From Annona cherimola (Eukaryota; Streptophyta; Magnoliopsida; Magnoliales; Annonaceae): 64,000 bases of DNA. Numbering within the stretch: position 1 is the first letter of the stretch; each line of letters begins with the position of its first letter. Shown one piece after another: positions 33,786 through 46,400 of this stretch. The DNA is taken from the NCBI GenBank assembly GCA_030490835.1, contig CM059971.1, positions 56,654,012-56,718,011 on the forward strand, given 5' to 3'. Under the pieces are notes generated by a model. It was not told where the DNA came from and did no database searches. It saw only the letters and a program-made list of their open reading frames with translations. A program made the translations under genes and the position numbers.

Positions 33786-33883
33786 CGTAAGTTGACTCTT
33801 TGGGTACACTAAAATAGATAGGACAAGTTTTGAATTTAAAAAAAAATACTCAATTCAATTAGGAGGATAGGTTTCAAGGTACG

Positions 33884-34260
33884 TGTAACATCTCGCCGAC
33901 AAAGTCAATGATCGCTACTAAAGTATAAGATTGATGATAATGAGAGACCATACATAGGTGTGATAACATAATTCATTAGATCATCATGAACCAGGTGTCT
34001 CATAAATTCACATTAAACTAAATCCGAATGATAAATTCATAAAATACATACTTCATATCTCCATTAATCACCATTTAAAAACTTAAAATAGATCATTTTA
34101 GATCTGAATTCATTAAGTCCTAGCCTCATTTAGTACACTAACCCCATATTCGTCTCCACCTGTATATCTGTTATTTAAAAAATGATAAAATAGGATGATT
34201 CCGGACAAATTTAGTAAGTAGAGCCTATAAATATAAACTGAAAAAACTTAAGTAGATAAT
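33884..34260 (+). repeat. Possible LTR start (TGTAACATCTCG family)
   Basis: It begins TGTAACATCTCGCCGAC and about 330 bp later has CCGGACAAATTTAGTAAGTA. The same pair of signals (TGTarCGCCyCG start, then an AGTAAG element) occurs at 40945, 63255 and, inverted, at 51726. These look like starts of one family of long LTRs. The downstream limit is not visible. Confidence 0.35.
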
Positions 34261-35724
34261 ATACATAAGGGTTGACAAAACATAAGTTATATCATAAATT
34301 CAAAATCAAGTTTAAATTCATATTAAACATATGTTAATGTTTAAGCATGTATCAATACATCATATGCATGTCACTTCTCAAATCAATCCAGCAAAGGTCT
34401 AACATCTAATGGGGAAGTTTGGTATCTCGCTTTGTAATCAACCTACTGTACAATTTAACCCCAACACGAGTAGCCAATCTCGCACATTATGGGTAGGTCA
34501 AGAAACACTTTTATCAAAATCAGAGGTGTAACTAATATCCTGTTGTGCTCTTCATATAGCTGCAGCCATGCCGCACCACATTGCGTGAATAACTCTCACC
34601 CCAACCATTACATTGAGGACCAATAGTCTCACAGATTAGTTCACAATATATATCAATCAAATCATAAGGGTCAAACAAATCAAGTCTGTAGCCTACCAAG
34701 TCTACAATGGTCAAACAAGTAGGTCTGAATGGATACCACCCAGGCTATCACATCTCAACCTCTGGTTAGGATGTGCTAACGATCATCACTGATGATCCAA
34801 TAATAACACTTCATGAATCCACAACTACAACTATGACTCATGGATATACCAGCAAACCAAGCCATACATGTTGATACCATAATGCGTAACGCTAGCTTGA
34901 ATAAAGGTCAAACTCAGCATCACAATAAATCATCATCAATGATAATATCTATTTGCCCAAAAATTAGAAAACAATGACATCCAAAACATCTATGCTCATA
35001 ATCATACATTAAAATACAAAATAAAAAAAAGAAGAAAACATAATGCGTAACGCTAGCTTGAATAAAGGTCAAACTCAGCATCACTGATAATATCTATTTG
35101 CCTAAAAATTAGAAAATAATGACATCCAAAACATCTTTGCTCATAATCATACATTACAATATAAAATAAAAAAAGAAAAGAAAAGAACTCTAATTACCTT
35201 CTATGAATCTCGGATCCATCATTGTACCGTATTTTGGTATAATACTCAAATTATCGCACTGAAAAAACACTTCATTTAATCAATATTTTAATTCCAATTA
35301 TTTTTTCTAATAATGACTTAGCATGATATTTCATCTTAAGATGTACGGATACTTCTGCATATCCTAACTTTATAATTTAGTCAAAATGCAATTTCATGTA
35401 TAAATTAAATTGTTCCAAAATTATCATCTATAATAAATTTTAAAACATTACTTTTTCTAAGTTAATAAAATAATTAATTTGAGCTAGAGCTCATTTCGTA
35501 GATTGCCAAAATACATGTTTAATTTTTTATTTGTATTTTCTGCATTGTATTCAACTCTATTTACAAATATTCAATTATAATTATTATTAAACATCATCAA
35601 TATATTATTAATTAATAATTATTTTATATTTGAAACTTACTATAATTACAAGTGAGGCCTCTTTTAATCACATTAAATTTCTGTAGTCTATTTGTATCTA
35701 ATTTAATTTTCAATTTTTTGCAAA
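34261..35724. other. Unassigned, possibly LTR interior, with a tandem duplication
   Basis: 34880-35188 is a two-copy tandem repeat (period 161 bp, unit start TAATGCGTAACGCTAGCTTG), the second unit lacking about 13 bp. The rest is AT-rich without a gene; the block at 35390-35720 is simple AT-rich DNA up to the truncated copia element. Confidence 0.5.
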
Positions 35725-36885
35725 ATACTTTATGAGGAAAAACCACCTGGATTTGAGGAAAAAGATCAATCTAAATTTGTATACAAGCTAACCAAAGCAT
35801 TATATGGATTAAAACAAGCTCCAAGGGCTTGGTATGATAGACTAAGCAAATTTCTGATTGATCATGACTTTCAAAAAGGAAAGGTAGACACCACTTTGTT
35901 TATCAAATATAAAGAAAATCATATTCTGATTATTCAGATTTATGTAGATGATATTATTTTTGGTGCTACTAATGAAACTCTTTGCCAAGAATTTTCTGAG
36001 CTTATGCAGAAAGAGTTTGAGATGAGCATGATGGGAGAACTCAATTTCTTCCTTGGACTGCAAATCAAGCAACTAAATGAAGGAATCTTCATAAACCAGT
36101 CCAAATACATCAAAGAGATGCTCAAGAAGTTTGGCATGGAGAATAGCAAAGGAGCAAACACGCCCATGAGCTCTACAATCAAGCTTGACAAAGATGAGAA
36201 GGGCAAAGTAGTTGATTTAAAATTGTATAGAAGCATGATAGGTTCCTTATTGTATTTAACTGCTTCTAGGCCAGATATTTTGTTTAGTGTGTGTATGTGC
36301 TCTAGATTTCAATCATGCCCAAAAGAATCACACTTGGTAGCTGTGAAAAGAATTTTCAGATATCTAGTTGACACTACCAATATAGGACTTTGGTATCCAA
36401 AGGGCTCTAATTTTGATCTAATCGGCTACTCGGATGCGGATTTTGCTGGTTACAAAGTAGATAGAAAAAGCACAAGTGGAACATGTCAGTTTCTTGGAAG
36501 CATGATGGTTTCATGGTTTTCAAGAAAACAAACTAGTGTTGCTCTATCTACGGCGGAAGCCGAATATATTGCCGCCGGGAGCTGTTGTGCCCAATTACTT
36601 TGGATGAAACAGCAACTTAGGGACTATGACATGGATTTTAAAGATATACCTATCAAATGTGATAATACAAGCGCCATATGCCTAACCAAGAATCCAGTTC
36701 TGCATTCTAGAACCAAACATATAGACCTCAGACATCATTTTATTAGAGAACATGTAGAAAATCATGACATATGTTTGGTATATGTAAGAACAGAGGATCA
36801 AGTTGCAGATATATTCACAAAACCCCTAGCCAAAGAAGCATTCTATAAAATTAGAAATGACATGGGAATGATTGAGTTAGGCTAG
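35725..36885 (+). pseudogene. Copia pol fragment: reverse transcriptase C-half and RNase H
   Basis: One open frame runs from 35707 to TAG at 36883-36885, with homology from about 35725. In order: EEKPPGFEEKDQ, ALYGLKQAPRAWY (reverse transcriptase), the catalytic YVDD (about 35941-35952), then the copia RNase H with YSDADFAGYKVDRKSTSG, LSTAEAEYIAAGSC, KCDNTSAICLTKNP and RTKHIDLRHHFIREH, ending with VADIFTKPL. These are diagnostic of Ty1/copia. The frame has no internal stop, so the element is fairly young, but the first half of the polyprotein is deleted and it cannot encode a complete enzyme. Sub-lineage (SIRE- or Tork-like) is not decided. Confidence 0.9.
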
Positions 36886-37182
36886 CATAAACTTAGGGGG
36901 AGCACCTGTTTAGGGGGAGCAATCCCACCTATCTCTTTCTTTACCCTCTAATCTTTTTGATTTATTGACAAAAAGGGGGAGAACAATAGGATTTGAGGAA
37001 GAGAAGAGAAGAGTAGATAAGTTTGGGGAGAAGAATAAGAATACCATATGTTTGAAAGATTGCATGAGCATATGTTGAATACTTGCATGAGCATGAGTAT
37101 GAAATGCAAAATGAGCATGTTATTAAGTTATTGAAAGGTATACACTCAAAACGGTTTTGTCAATCATCAAAAAGGGGGAGAT
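36886..37182 (+). other. Copia 3' internal region with polypurine tract
   Basis: GGGGGAG occurs at about 36896, 36913, 36975 and finally 37174-37180, just before the LTR; the last, AAAGGGGGAG then ATTG, is the expected plus-strand primer site. No coding region. Confidence 0.7.
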
Positions 37183-38804
37183 TGTTGGAAATATGTGGAA
37201 AACTAGCTAAATCTATGTTTTGATGATTAACAAACTAAATTTGAGTAAGTCTTGGCTACTAACAAGTTTGTGGAAATGTTTAAGGAATATTCATTTGAAG
37301 AAAATCAAGTATGGAAGCCAAGTCGTATACCAAGTCGACTCCAGAATCGACTTCAAGCATCCAGAGCTGAAAAGGGGAGAAGAACAAGTGAAGTCGCAGG
37401 CCAAGTCGACTCCAGGTGCGACTTAGGAAACCAAGTCGCAGACGAAGTCGACTCCAGCATCGACTTCAAACATCCAGAGTTAAAAAGTGGAAACGGACAT
37501 GACGAAGTCGCAGGCGAAGTCGACTCCAGGTGCGACTTGGGCGAAGTCGCAGACGAGGTCGACTCCAACTCCGACTTGAGGAGTTCAGACTTGAAGATTG
37601 AAGTTTCAATCTTATTCCAAGGATCCATTTGGACTTTATCAAATCCAAATGAGATGCAAAGTTCATTCTCAAAAAGCAACTGAAGTTTCTTGAAGATCAA
37701 AAGCTAAGATTTATATTCAAAGTTCAAATCAAGTCTATCAAGTCCAAAGCTAATCTTCAAGCTTATTCCAAATGAAGAAATATCAAAGTCATAAAGACAA
37801 ATTTAACAAAGTTCAAGCCAGTTCAAGAAGATCAAGGTGTTCTTGCAAAAGACCACGCCAAGTCGCAACCCAAGTCGACTCCAGGATCGACTTGAGTTGA
37901 AGACTGAAGGCCATGTTGACCCAGACTCGGACTTGGAACTCTGAAGAACTGGAGTCGCACACGAGGTCGACTCCAGGTGCGACTTGGAAGCCAAGTCGCA
38001 GGCCAAGTCGACTCCACATGCGACTTGGGTCACAACGGTCGGAATTTATTCGAACGTTGGCGCATTAAATGCGCGCCACCTACCCTCTAACGTTCGGATT
38101 CCCTCCAAAATTATAAATAGCATTCATGGTGAACGAGGGAAGTAGTTGGAAAACATTAAGTGAGCATAACTCCTATCTACAAGAGCATTAAAGTGATCAA
38201 GTCAATCAAGAGAGGAAGAATTGTGCTTCAAGTTGCAAGAGCTACATTCAGAAACTTCAAAGCCATCATCTACAAGTTCTTCCCTGCGCTAAATCGTTTG
38301 TACACACCTGTAAAGTGTAGTTTACTTTTATTGTTTACTTGTTTGTGTTGAACTTGATTTAGCTTGCGTAGCTAAGATCAAGAGGTAGCAAAGTAGTGTG
38401 TGATTGGAGTGTGACTCATCACCTACTTGTGCTAAGTGGTTGTATATGCCCCCTAGAGCTAGAATCTAGAAGAGAGCAAGAGGCTCTGGTTGTATATGCC
38501 CCCTAGAGCTAGAATCTAGAAGAGAGCAAGAGGCTCTAGTTGTATTCGCGGAATACAATAGTGGAACCCAAGTCACAAGGAGTGTGAGCTTGAAAGAGTG
38601 GAGTAGGGAGGTTGCCCGAACCACTATAAAATCCTTGTCTACTTGCTTTTATTTCTGCTCTCTTTATTACTTTGCTTTCTATTCTGTTTCTTCATTAAGG
38701 GGACTAGATTAATCCGGGGTCAAGTTTCTGTTTAAGTTATAAATTTTTAAATACCCAATTCACCCCTCCCCTCTTGGGTTTTGCCATTTATTCGGGACCC
38801 AACA
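37183..38804 (+). repeat. Complete 3' LTR of the copia element (1,622 bp)
   Basis: It begins TGTTGGAAATATG and ends GGGACCCAACA; TGTTGG and CCAACA are exact inverted termini. A TATA-like ATTATAAATAGCATTC lies at about 38110. A 50-bp segment starting TTGTATATGCCCCCTAGAGC is tandemly doubled at 38439-38538. Two clusters of hairpin modules occupy 37320-37580 and 37855-38032. Open frames in these clusters are by-products of the repeats. Confidence 0.85.
37320..38032 (+). repeat. Hairpin-module array inside the copia LTR
   Basis: About seven imperfect modules follow the plan AAGTCGCA-n-AAGTCGACTCCA-n-TGCGACTT. The outer AAGTCGCA and TGCGACTT are reverse complements and the centre AGTCGACT is self-complementary, so each module can fold alone and with its neighbours. 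Modules near 37395-37425, 37505-37540 and 37995-38028 are the best preserved. Confidence 0.8.
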
Positions 38805-39078
38805 GGTTGGTCACCGCAGGCGTGATAAAGCAGACACTGGGGTGTGCGGTGTGCGGTTCGAATCCTGCATATGGGATTTCGGCAAGAAGTAAAAAATTGT
38901 TAGTAGGAGCTGTGGTCTCCTGTTTGATTGTTGGAAGTTATATCTTCCTTATTCTTCTACGGAGCTGTGTCTCCGGATTTCTTTGGCGGAGTTGTGTGTC
39001 TCCAAATTTGTAAGAATGTCTCAGAACTTCAGTGTAATATGTGTTGAGATGAATGTAAAATGTACCAATAAAAAAAAA
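38805..39078 (+). mobile_element. tRNA-derived SINE abutting the LTR
   Basis: GGTTCGAATCC at 38855-38865 is a canonical pol III B box and TGGTCACCGCAGG at about 38808 an acceptable A box about 40 bp upstream. The body ends in ATGTACCAATAAAAAAAAA, giving a 9-A tail at 39070-39078. It starts at the first base after the LTR terminus, so the copia element probably inserted into or truncated it. Confidence 0.6.
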
Positions 39079-39695
39079 TGGCCATGTTCAAGTACAAAAC
39101 CTCAAATTCATGGATTAAAATTGACCTCTATTTTATTTAACAAATTTGATTTATATGGATAGTAATTTCCTTCAAATCTAAAATTTTTCTCCTAAATTCA
39201 AAATCTAAGTTGATCTCTACCCTTGACGCTTATGAAATTTAGAAAGGAAGAAATAAAATAAATAATAACTAATCTGAATGATGATGATTGATGATTGAGA
39301 TTAACTTGATCAAAGCCACATATCATTTCTCTCGTTCTCCCCCTCTCTCTACCCTATTTCACTGTTCCAACTCCCTCATTCAAAGTGAATTGCTGCTTTA
39401 TAGCAAATTTTTTTAATTATTTTTTTCTTGGTTAATAACTTGCCACATAAAAGGTTTGTTATCAAACATGGACTTGTGTACATGACACCTTGCCACCCCT
39501 AATTAATAACCATGTATGATAATTTGAAATTTTATATTTATATATTTAGTTTAAAAATTAAAAATATCAATCCTCTTGGTTAAAAGAAAATAATAAAATA
39601 AGTGAAATTTTTTATCTAGAGATTCAAACCTTGGTATAACATTTTCAAGCCATCACGACTTTGGTAATGGCTAACATTAGTAAAACATAGAACAA
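39079..39695. other. Intergenic, no gene recognised
   Basis: AT-rich. On the minus strand near 39610-39660 a degenerate B-box-like GGTTTGAATCTC is preceded by GTGATGGCTTG, possibly an old SINE. A C/T-rich stretch (TCTCGTTCTCCCCCTCTCTC) lies at about 39333. Confidence 0.4.
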
Positions 39696-39703
39696 AATAT
39701 AAT

Positions 39704-39890
39704 AGGAAAAATTTCCTACATACCTACAAAATTTTACCATTATTCCCCTTATACTTACAACATTTCGAAAATTCCTACGATGCCCGTAATATTTTACCGG
39801 TAATTCCTCCGATGCCTACGCAGTCTCGTTCCGTGAAGTGCACTTGCCCCTTTTTTAAATTCCGAAAAGGACCTAAATGGCCGGCTTCGA
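39704..39890. repeat. Left terminal inverted repeat of the Mutator-like element
   Basis: It pairs with 47370-47555. After the AT-rich outer part both carry AATTCCTCCRATRSC, GTGMAGTGCAYTYGCC-like and TAAATTCCRAAAADG blocks. Identity is moderate, so the element is old. Confidence 0.75.
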
Positions 39891-40944
39891 AGGAGAACGC
39901 CACAGGAGACAAATATTGCCAGCAAAATTAATCGAGGTTGGGGCTATCTGCACCAAAATTGTAGATCCGCTTCTTTTTTTCTTTTTTTTGCCAACCGTTT
40001 GAACAGTTTGGATCCCAAGATTAGCGGATACTAGAGATATAGAGCGAATGGGTTTTGGGCGTGCCGCTAGATTTAGGGTGAAAATGGATAGGGGTTTTGA
40101 ACAATTTGGATCTTTGGATTAATTTGATTTTAGTCCTTATAGAGGATGATGCCAGACTCCATGACCGTATGCACATGACCAGATTTTTGTGGAAGAAAGA
40201 CAATGATAGATCATGTCGGAGAGATGGAGATCATCGCTGCTACAGTTGTGCTGCCAGAAGAAATAGAGTTTGGCGGTCTTTTCCATCTCCTAACCAGCAG
40301 CAGCTTCCTGATCGTAGCACTTTTGCTTCGATTCTCTTTCACTGAGCAGCCGATCAACCATCCTAGTTGTGGCAATTAAAAACCGACAGCCACAATTTCG
40401 ATTTTTCGCCACAACCAAGACGATATTTCAGCCAAAATGTCATAGTAGCAGCCAACAACGGCGACCATTCTGAGAGCTACGACTAGCTTCCTTTAATTTA
40501 GACTACTAGCTCCAATTGACAATGGTTTGCACCCTTCTGCCTTCTGCACAGCAATAACATCATCTTCGACTGCCCCTGTTCAAGATTTTCCATCAAAATT
40601 CAATATAACAACATCACTGAAAATCAGCAACTCTCTACGTTAACATCGATTCTAGCCACCTATAGGTTACAAGCCATGCCCCTACCATTTTCAATAGAAA
40701 GATCAGTAGCAAAACCCACCACGCTACAAGCTCGTCTCCGTCTTTCTTATTCAGCAAGCAGTAGTTTGCCCAAAATTGAAGAATCCAATTTCGGTTGTCC
40801 AAATAAATTTTTTTTTTGATGAAAAGAACACCCTATCCTCCCACCTCTCCGTTCGGAGGGGGGGTGGGATAGCGGAGTCCAAGCAATTCATTGCCAAAAA
40901 ATTGTCTGTACAAAGTTTTTCCAAAATAATCTGGGGTGGGTTAC
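39891..40944. other. Internal region of the Mutator-like element, unassigned
   Basis: It is less AT-biased than surrounding DNA. Frames at 40097-40345 and 40776-41003 show no recognisable domain. The composition would fit captured host or LINE 5' sequence, but I cannot name a source. Confidence 0.4.
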
Positions 40945-43428
40945 TGTGGCGCCCCGAACCGAGGTGCCTAGAAGCCTTACTCCGGGATCGTTTTGATTGG
41001 TAAACGTGACTCAGGATTGTTGCCCTGATCACACGGCAGGATTCTTTTTTTTTTTTTTTCTTTCATCAATACATGGAAAATTTCCATCATTCATCCAATT
41101 TGAAATATATTTCACATAACACAGTTATGATAAAAAACTATTCCATAAACATTTTCATTGGAATAAAAATATTCCCTTTTCATCTCAAAATTATCATAGT
41201 TGTCTTTACATAAAGTTTACATAAACATCATTTATATCAAAAACAACATAACACTTGGCATGCTGCCTTCATCATCATTTCCTGTCTGTTGTTGAAAAAG
41301 CATGGGTGAGTAATAATACTCAGTAAGCAAGCTATACATAATTTTTCAATCATTTTCATGCATTTCATAAAATGCAAATGCAATGCATACATAGCATTCA
41401 TGACATTCCTTTGGATGCGACGCTAGCTAGGCGCCCATCCCATACATGCTCCCATTTCAGGGAGGTCACCGCCGGCCTGGGCCTATTAAGCGACTTGGCA
41501 ATAACGAGGGGGACATCCGGTCCGCTTACTACCTCGACTAAGGCTTATTCCTCGTGCACATGCTCATTCTCATACACATGCCGGCATGATATTTGCAAAT
41601 CATAAACAATTTCATAAAAAGCATTTAATAAATAATTTCACAAAACGAACTTCAGTTCATGTAAAACAGTTATAGGTATGGCCAACCTTAAATAAATTTC
41701 ATAAAGCAACTTGCAAACAATTTCAAGCATTTTGAAAATAATTTGCAAAACATATAACTTGCTTACCTTCTTAGGAGGTGTCTTCGACCTTCTCTTTTCC
41801 TTTTCCTATTCAAGGACAAAGGATATTTCATTTTCTTTATTTAAGCTGCTTCCCATGTATGCTTTATAATATTTGGGCATTATTTCTTTACATAGATATT
41901 TTTGTCCATAAATTCTTCAAAAATTCCATACTTATATTCAAATATTAATTTCCAAATTTTCTCCAAAATCACGCTGTTCACTGTAGCAAATCACTGTAGC
42001 AAATCACTGTTCATCCGTGGTTACTGTTCACAGCGACGTGGCTACTGTTCATGGGTTTTAAAAATTGATATTTTTTTCAAAAATAAAAAATACCATGACA
42101 TACCTTATGCCTAGTATATCATTGGACATTTCTTATATTTTGAATTTATCATCATTTACTTGCCCAAAAAAAATCATTTTCTCCATATACTAAAAATCAT
42201 CATAAATTCACTTAAGCATAATCCTTAATTCCAAAAATCATGAAATTAATATATCATTATTCTAACATCATATTTATCATAATCATATATCCAAATCATC
42301 ATTTATCATTTTTGGAGCATTATTTTCACATATCATATGCTATCTTCCCGATTGCTCCATCTTCGCTCCAAATTTTTGATGTTTTGGCATAATTCCAATT
42401 AAGCATTATAACTTTACTTATTTTCTCATGCTTAGGCATTATCTAAGCATGATTTTATCCTATTTAACATCCAAAAGAAATTTGGAAAGAAATCACTTAC
42501 CTGAAGTAGAAAATCTCTCCTCCAACTCGACATTTCTCTCTCTAACTTCCTCTTTCTCTCTTAAAACGAAATTGGGGGTGGAAAATGAGCTCTTGCTCAA
42601 GCTTGGGACTGCCTTGGTCGTTCACCCCTTGGCCCCTATTTATAGTTTTTGATTTTTCACAAAATTAGATTTTACCCCCTTAGCTTGAGGTATTTAATTA
42701 TAAATTGGTATTTCTTTTTAATTTTAAAAATTGCATTGAGCCAAGAGCTGCCCACCCTATGCCTGCTCCAGCAGCCCTATGCAGCCCTATTTTTACCTAT
42801 TTTTATTATTTTTTATTTAATTAATTTTAAGCTAATTAAATCTAAACCCTTGATTTGTGATTTGGATGAATTTAATCCATTGATTAAAGTCAAGTGGCCA
42901 TTTAATGCCCCTGCTCACGCCCCTGCCCTTGCTGCTTTGCATTTAATTTTTTTATTTTTTTATTTTTTTACTTTTTGTAAAAAGTCAAAAGTAGTATTTA
43001 ATTAAAGAAATGCTACTTTTTGATTTTTCATTTGATGCTTAATCTTGACCTTTGATTTGTGATTTTTATCACATCTTAATCCATTCATCATGTTCATCAT
43101 GAATTTTTAACCATCCATAAAAAATTTCATCGAATTCCGACGCCCGGATTGCAATTTATGAATTTTTTTCTATTTTTCTACAAAAATCCAAACTTGGATT
43201 AAAATATCCAAAAAAATTGCTATTTTATCTTGTAGTGATTAAATCTCTATTTTGTCTTTTTGTGATTAAGTTAATCCAAGTGATTAACTCTTAATCACGT
43301 GTCTTAGCCCATAGTTACTATTCACGTACACTATTCACGTGCACTATTCACGGGGTTAAATTCCTAATCACATTATTTCAATCTCCAATACACATATCCA
43401 TCAATATAATTCATGAATTTTCATTTAT
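40945..43428 (+). repeat. Long LTR-like segment (TGTGGCGCCCCG start)
   Basis: It begins TGTGGCGCCCCGAACCGAGG. Downstream are GTGAGTAATAATACTCAGTA (about 41305) and clusters of CACTGTTCA/CACTGTAGCAAAT (about 41970-42050) and CACTATTCACG (about 43315-43355). These short motifs are familiar from long Ty3/gypsy-type LTRs, but no pol sequence is adjacent, and the 3' end is not clear; it may stop at the LINE junction near 43430. Frames inside (42428-43005) show no domain. Confidence 0.4.
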
Positions 43429-46400
43429 TCATAAAATAATTACAAAATTACAAATGTCGAAATGACGCGTATACAGTTGAAACAACTCGTATACGGTCAG
43501 GGTTCCACAGTTACCCCACCACACAAGACCACCCGTACCAGAAATAGATACAAAATCAGCTAAGGTATGGGCAACAGTATTACCATGCCTTAGCACATGA
43601 AGAAGAGAATAGAAAGGGAATGAAGAGAAAAAGGATTTAATTTCCTCAATGGTCGCCCCAACTGGTGAGAAAATTTGCTCGTCCTTCAGTATGTAATTGA
43701 CAGGAAGAAGAGAATCAGTTTCGAACTGCACTTTCTCCAATCCAAGTCGAATCGCCCATTTGATTCCCAGGATGAGCGCCTTCGCCTCCATGCAGAGTGG
43801 ACTCATAGCACCCCCGAGCCTCCAACCTTTAGCTCCCACAAAACTACCGTTAGAATCCCGAATAATAGCGGCACACCCCAACGCATGAGAGTCAGCATGT
43901 CTCCTCGCATCGACATTCAACTTGAGAAAGCCGACCGGGGGTTTCGCCCATCTGACCGCTAAGGGTCTATCCATCAACCCATCCAGAATAAGGAGTTTGG
44001 CTCTCTTTGTTTGCTCGAGGAAGTCGGTGCACCACTCAATGATGTTTCCAAAAGATGGCGGTACTCCCTCCTCCCTGAATTTGTTTCGCATAAACCAAAC
44101 CCGCCAGCAAAATGTGATGAGAAAGACAAGTCGACCCTTCCTATTGGATGAGACCATGCCACGGAACATATCCTAGATCGATCCCGAAGGGACTGAAATT
44201 GTGGCAGCTTTCACGAACGCCGCCCTGATGTGGTGACAATTCATGAATAAATGAGTGGCGTCTTCAGTCTCCGATCTATAAAACAGGCAAAATGTGTCAA
44301 CATCAATGTTTCTCAGCGATAAATTAAATCTGGTTGGGAGGGCATCTTTGAATAGTCTCCAGCCAAAAATCATGATTTTGCTCGGGAGCTTCGTCTTCCA
44401 AATAGCCTTGAACACTGTAAGATCTGATTGGTTTGTCGTAGTCCCGTTCAGCATTCTGTAGGCGGACCTGACAGAAAAACAACCATTGGGTTCATGTTTC
44501 CAAAACAGCCTATCCTCCACGGAACGGGAAGGAAGGGGAACCTGACACACACTTCTCTAGCCCTCCTCTCCCGCAGCCGCTACAACTCTCTCTCTGATCC
44601 ACCTGTGCCCAGCTTCGTTTATGAAAAACTTCACTTTCACATCATCCGGGATATTCCGCGGGAGGGGGCCCGCCATGGGCAAACGGTCCTCCATCCATAC
44701 GTCCTTAAAAAATTTGACCCGCTCACCATTACCAATTCGCCACTGGAAACCGTCCCGGATCAACTCCATAGCCTTCGTGATGCTCTTCTAGGTGAAGGAG
44801 TCAGAGGCTCTAGGAATTGAACTCCAAATATCGCCACTAGGGAAATATCTTGCATTGAGAACCCTGTAGCAGAGAGAATCTGTATGCGTCATGAGGCGCC
44901 AAGCTTGCTTGCCAAGAAGAGCAATATTAAACAGATGTAACTCCCTAAATCCTAGGCCGCCTGATAGCTTTGATGTGCACATATCCCTCCAGGCGACCCA
45001 ACACATCTTCCGTTTGTTCTCCGTTTCCCCCCACCAAAATTTGCATAACATCCTGTTAATCTCGTTACAGAAAGCTTTTGGGAGCATAAAGATGTTCATG
45101 GAGTATGTCGGAATAGCCTGGGCGACAGCCTTGATGAGAACCTCCTTTCCACCCCATGAAAGGATTTTGCCCTTCCACCCCTGAATTTTGTTCCATATGC
45201 GTTGCTTGAGACCTTTGAACATGTGGTTTTTGGCTTTGCCAAGCCAAGCCGGGAGTCCCAGATAGCGGTCGAAACTCTGGCCCGTAGTTCCCAACAGGTG
45301 GGTTAGTTCATTTCTCACAGAACTGCAAACATTTGGGCTGAAAAAAACAGCAGTCTTATCGACATTGACCACTTGCCCCGACGCCTCCGCATATTGTAGA
45401 AGAATAGCCAAGATATTTTGGACATTCCGCCTTGTCGCCCTGATAAATATAATTGCATCATCCGCAAAGAGAAGGTAGGTGATAGGCGGTCCCCTTGGAT
45501 TTAGTTTAATGCCAGTGATTTTCCCCCCACATGCCTCTCCAGCGATAAGAGCGGAAAGACCCTCGGCACATAAGATGAAAAGGTAGGGAGATAACGGATC
45601 ACCTTGCCGAAGACCTCGCTGTGGTGTGAAGTATCTTGACTTAAATCCATTAACATTGACCCTGTATCTCACCGTAGAAATGCAGCTCATTATCCATCCG
45701 ATCCACACCAGCCCAAAGTTCATTGCTTCCATAATGTGTTTTAAGAAGTCCCACTCCACCCGGTCATAAGCCTTGGACATATCAAGTTTGATAGCCATTT
45801 CCTGCTTCATACCCACCCTTCGCCTCCTCAAGGAGTGAATGACCTCGTAGGCCACCAACATGTTATCAGAAATTTGCCGCCCCGGTATAAATGCACTCTG
45901 ATATTCACTGATGATGTCATTGAGGCATAGCTTGACTCTGTTGGCCAGAACTTTTGCCAAGATCTTGTATGCAACGTTGCAAAGACTGATCGGGCGGAAA
46001 TTTGCCAAAGACTGGGCACCAGCCATTTTCGGGATCAAGACGATAGTGGTGGCATTGTGCTTCCGGACCTGCCTGCGTTGGCTCTCCAAATCTGATTGTT
46101 CCATGAATTGTTTGCACCATAGATAAATATCATGCCCAACAGTTTGCCAGTGTTTTTGAATAAACCCCGCTGACATTCCATCTGGCCCCGGCGCCTTTGT
46201 TGGGCTCATCGACTTAACTGCTTTGACCACTTCATCAAATTCGAGAGTTCTAGTCAATGAAGTCCTCTGCTGATCCGAAATTTTTGATGAGATAGAAGCA
46301 TTCAACCAGTTGCTAGTCGATGAATCGGAGGAAGAGAACAGAGAAGAGAAGTGAGCCACAGTCATTTCCAGCATCTCATCTTGATCACTGACTCATTGCC

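Larger units (their letters stand above)
35725..38804 (+). mobile_element. 5'-truncated Ty1/copia retrotransposon with complete 3' LTR
   Basis: The element keeps the second half of pol (35725-36885), an untranslated stretch with several GGGGGAG purine tracts (36886-37182), and a full 3' LTR (37183-38804). The 5' LTR, gag, protease, integrase and start of reverse transcriptase are absent: the sequence jumps from plain AT-rich DNA into the middle of the reverse transcriptase. Because the 5' side is lost, no target duplication can be tested. Confidence 0.9.

Noticed and set aside
37252..38033. Several open frames of 60-143 codons in both strands of the copia LTR
   Set aside because: They arise from the AAGTCGACTCC hairpin modules, whose lack of stops in several frames gives repetitive peptides.
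38774..39013. 79-codon frame with a hydrophobic segment after the LTR
   Set aside because: It crosses the LTR end into a SINE with pol III promoter boxes; no protein family matches.
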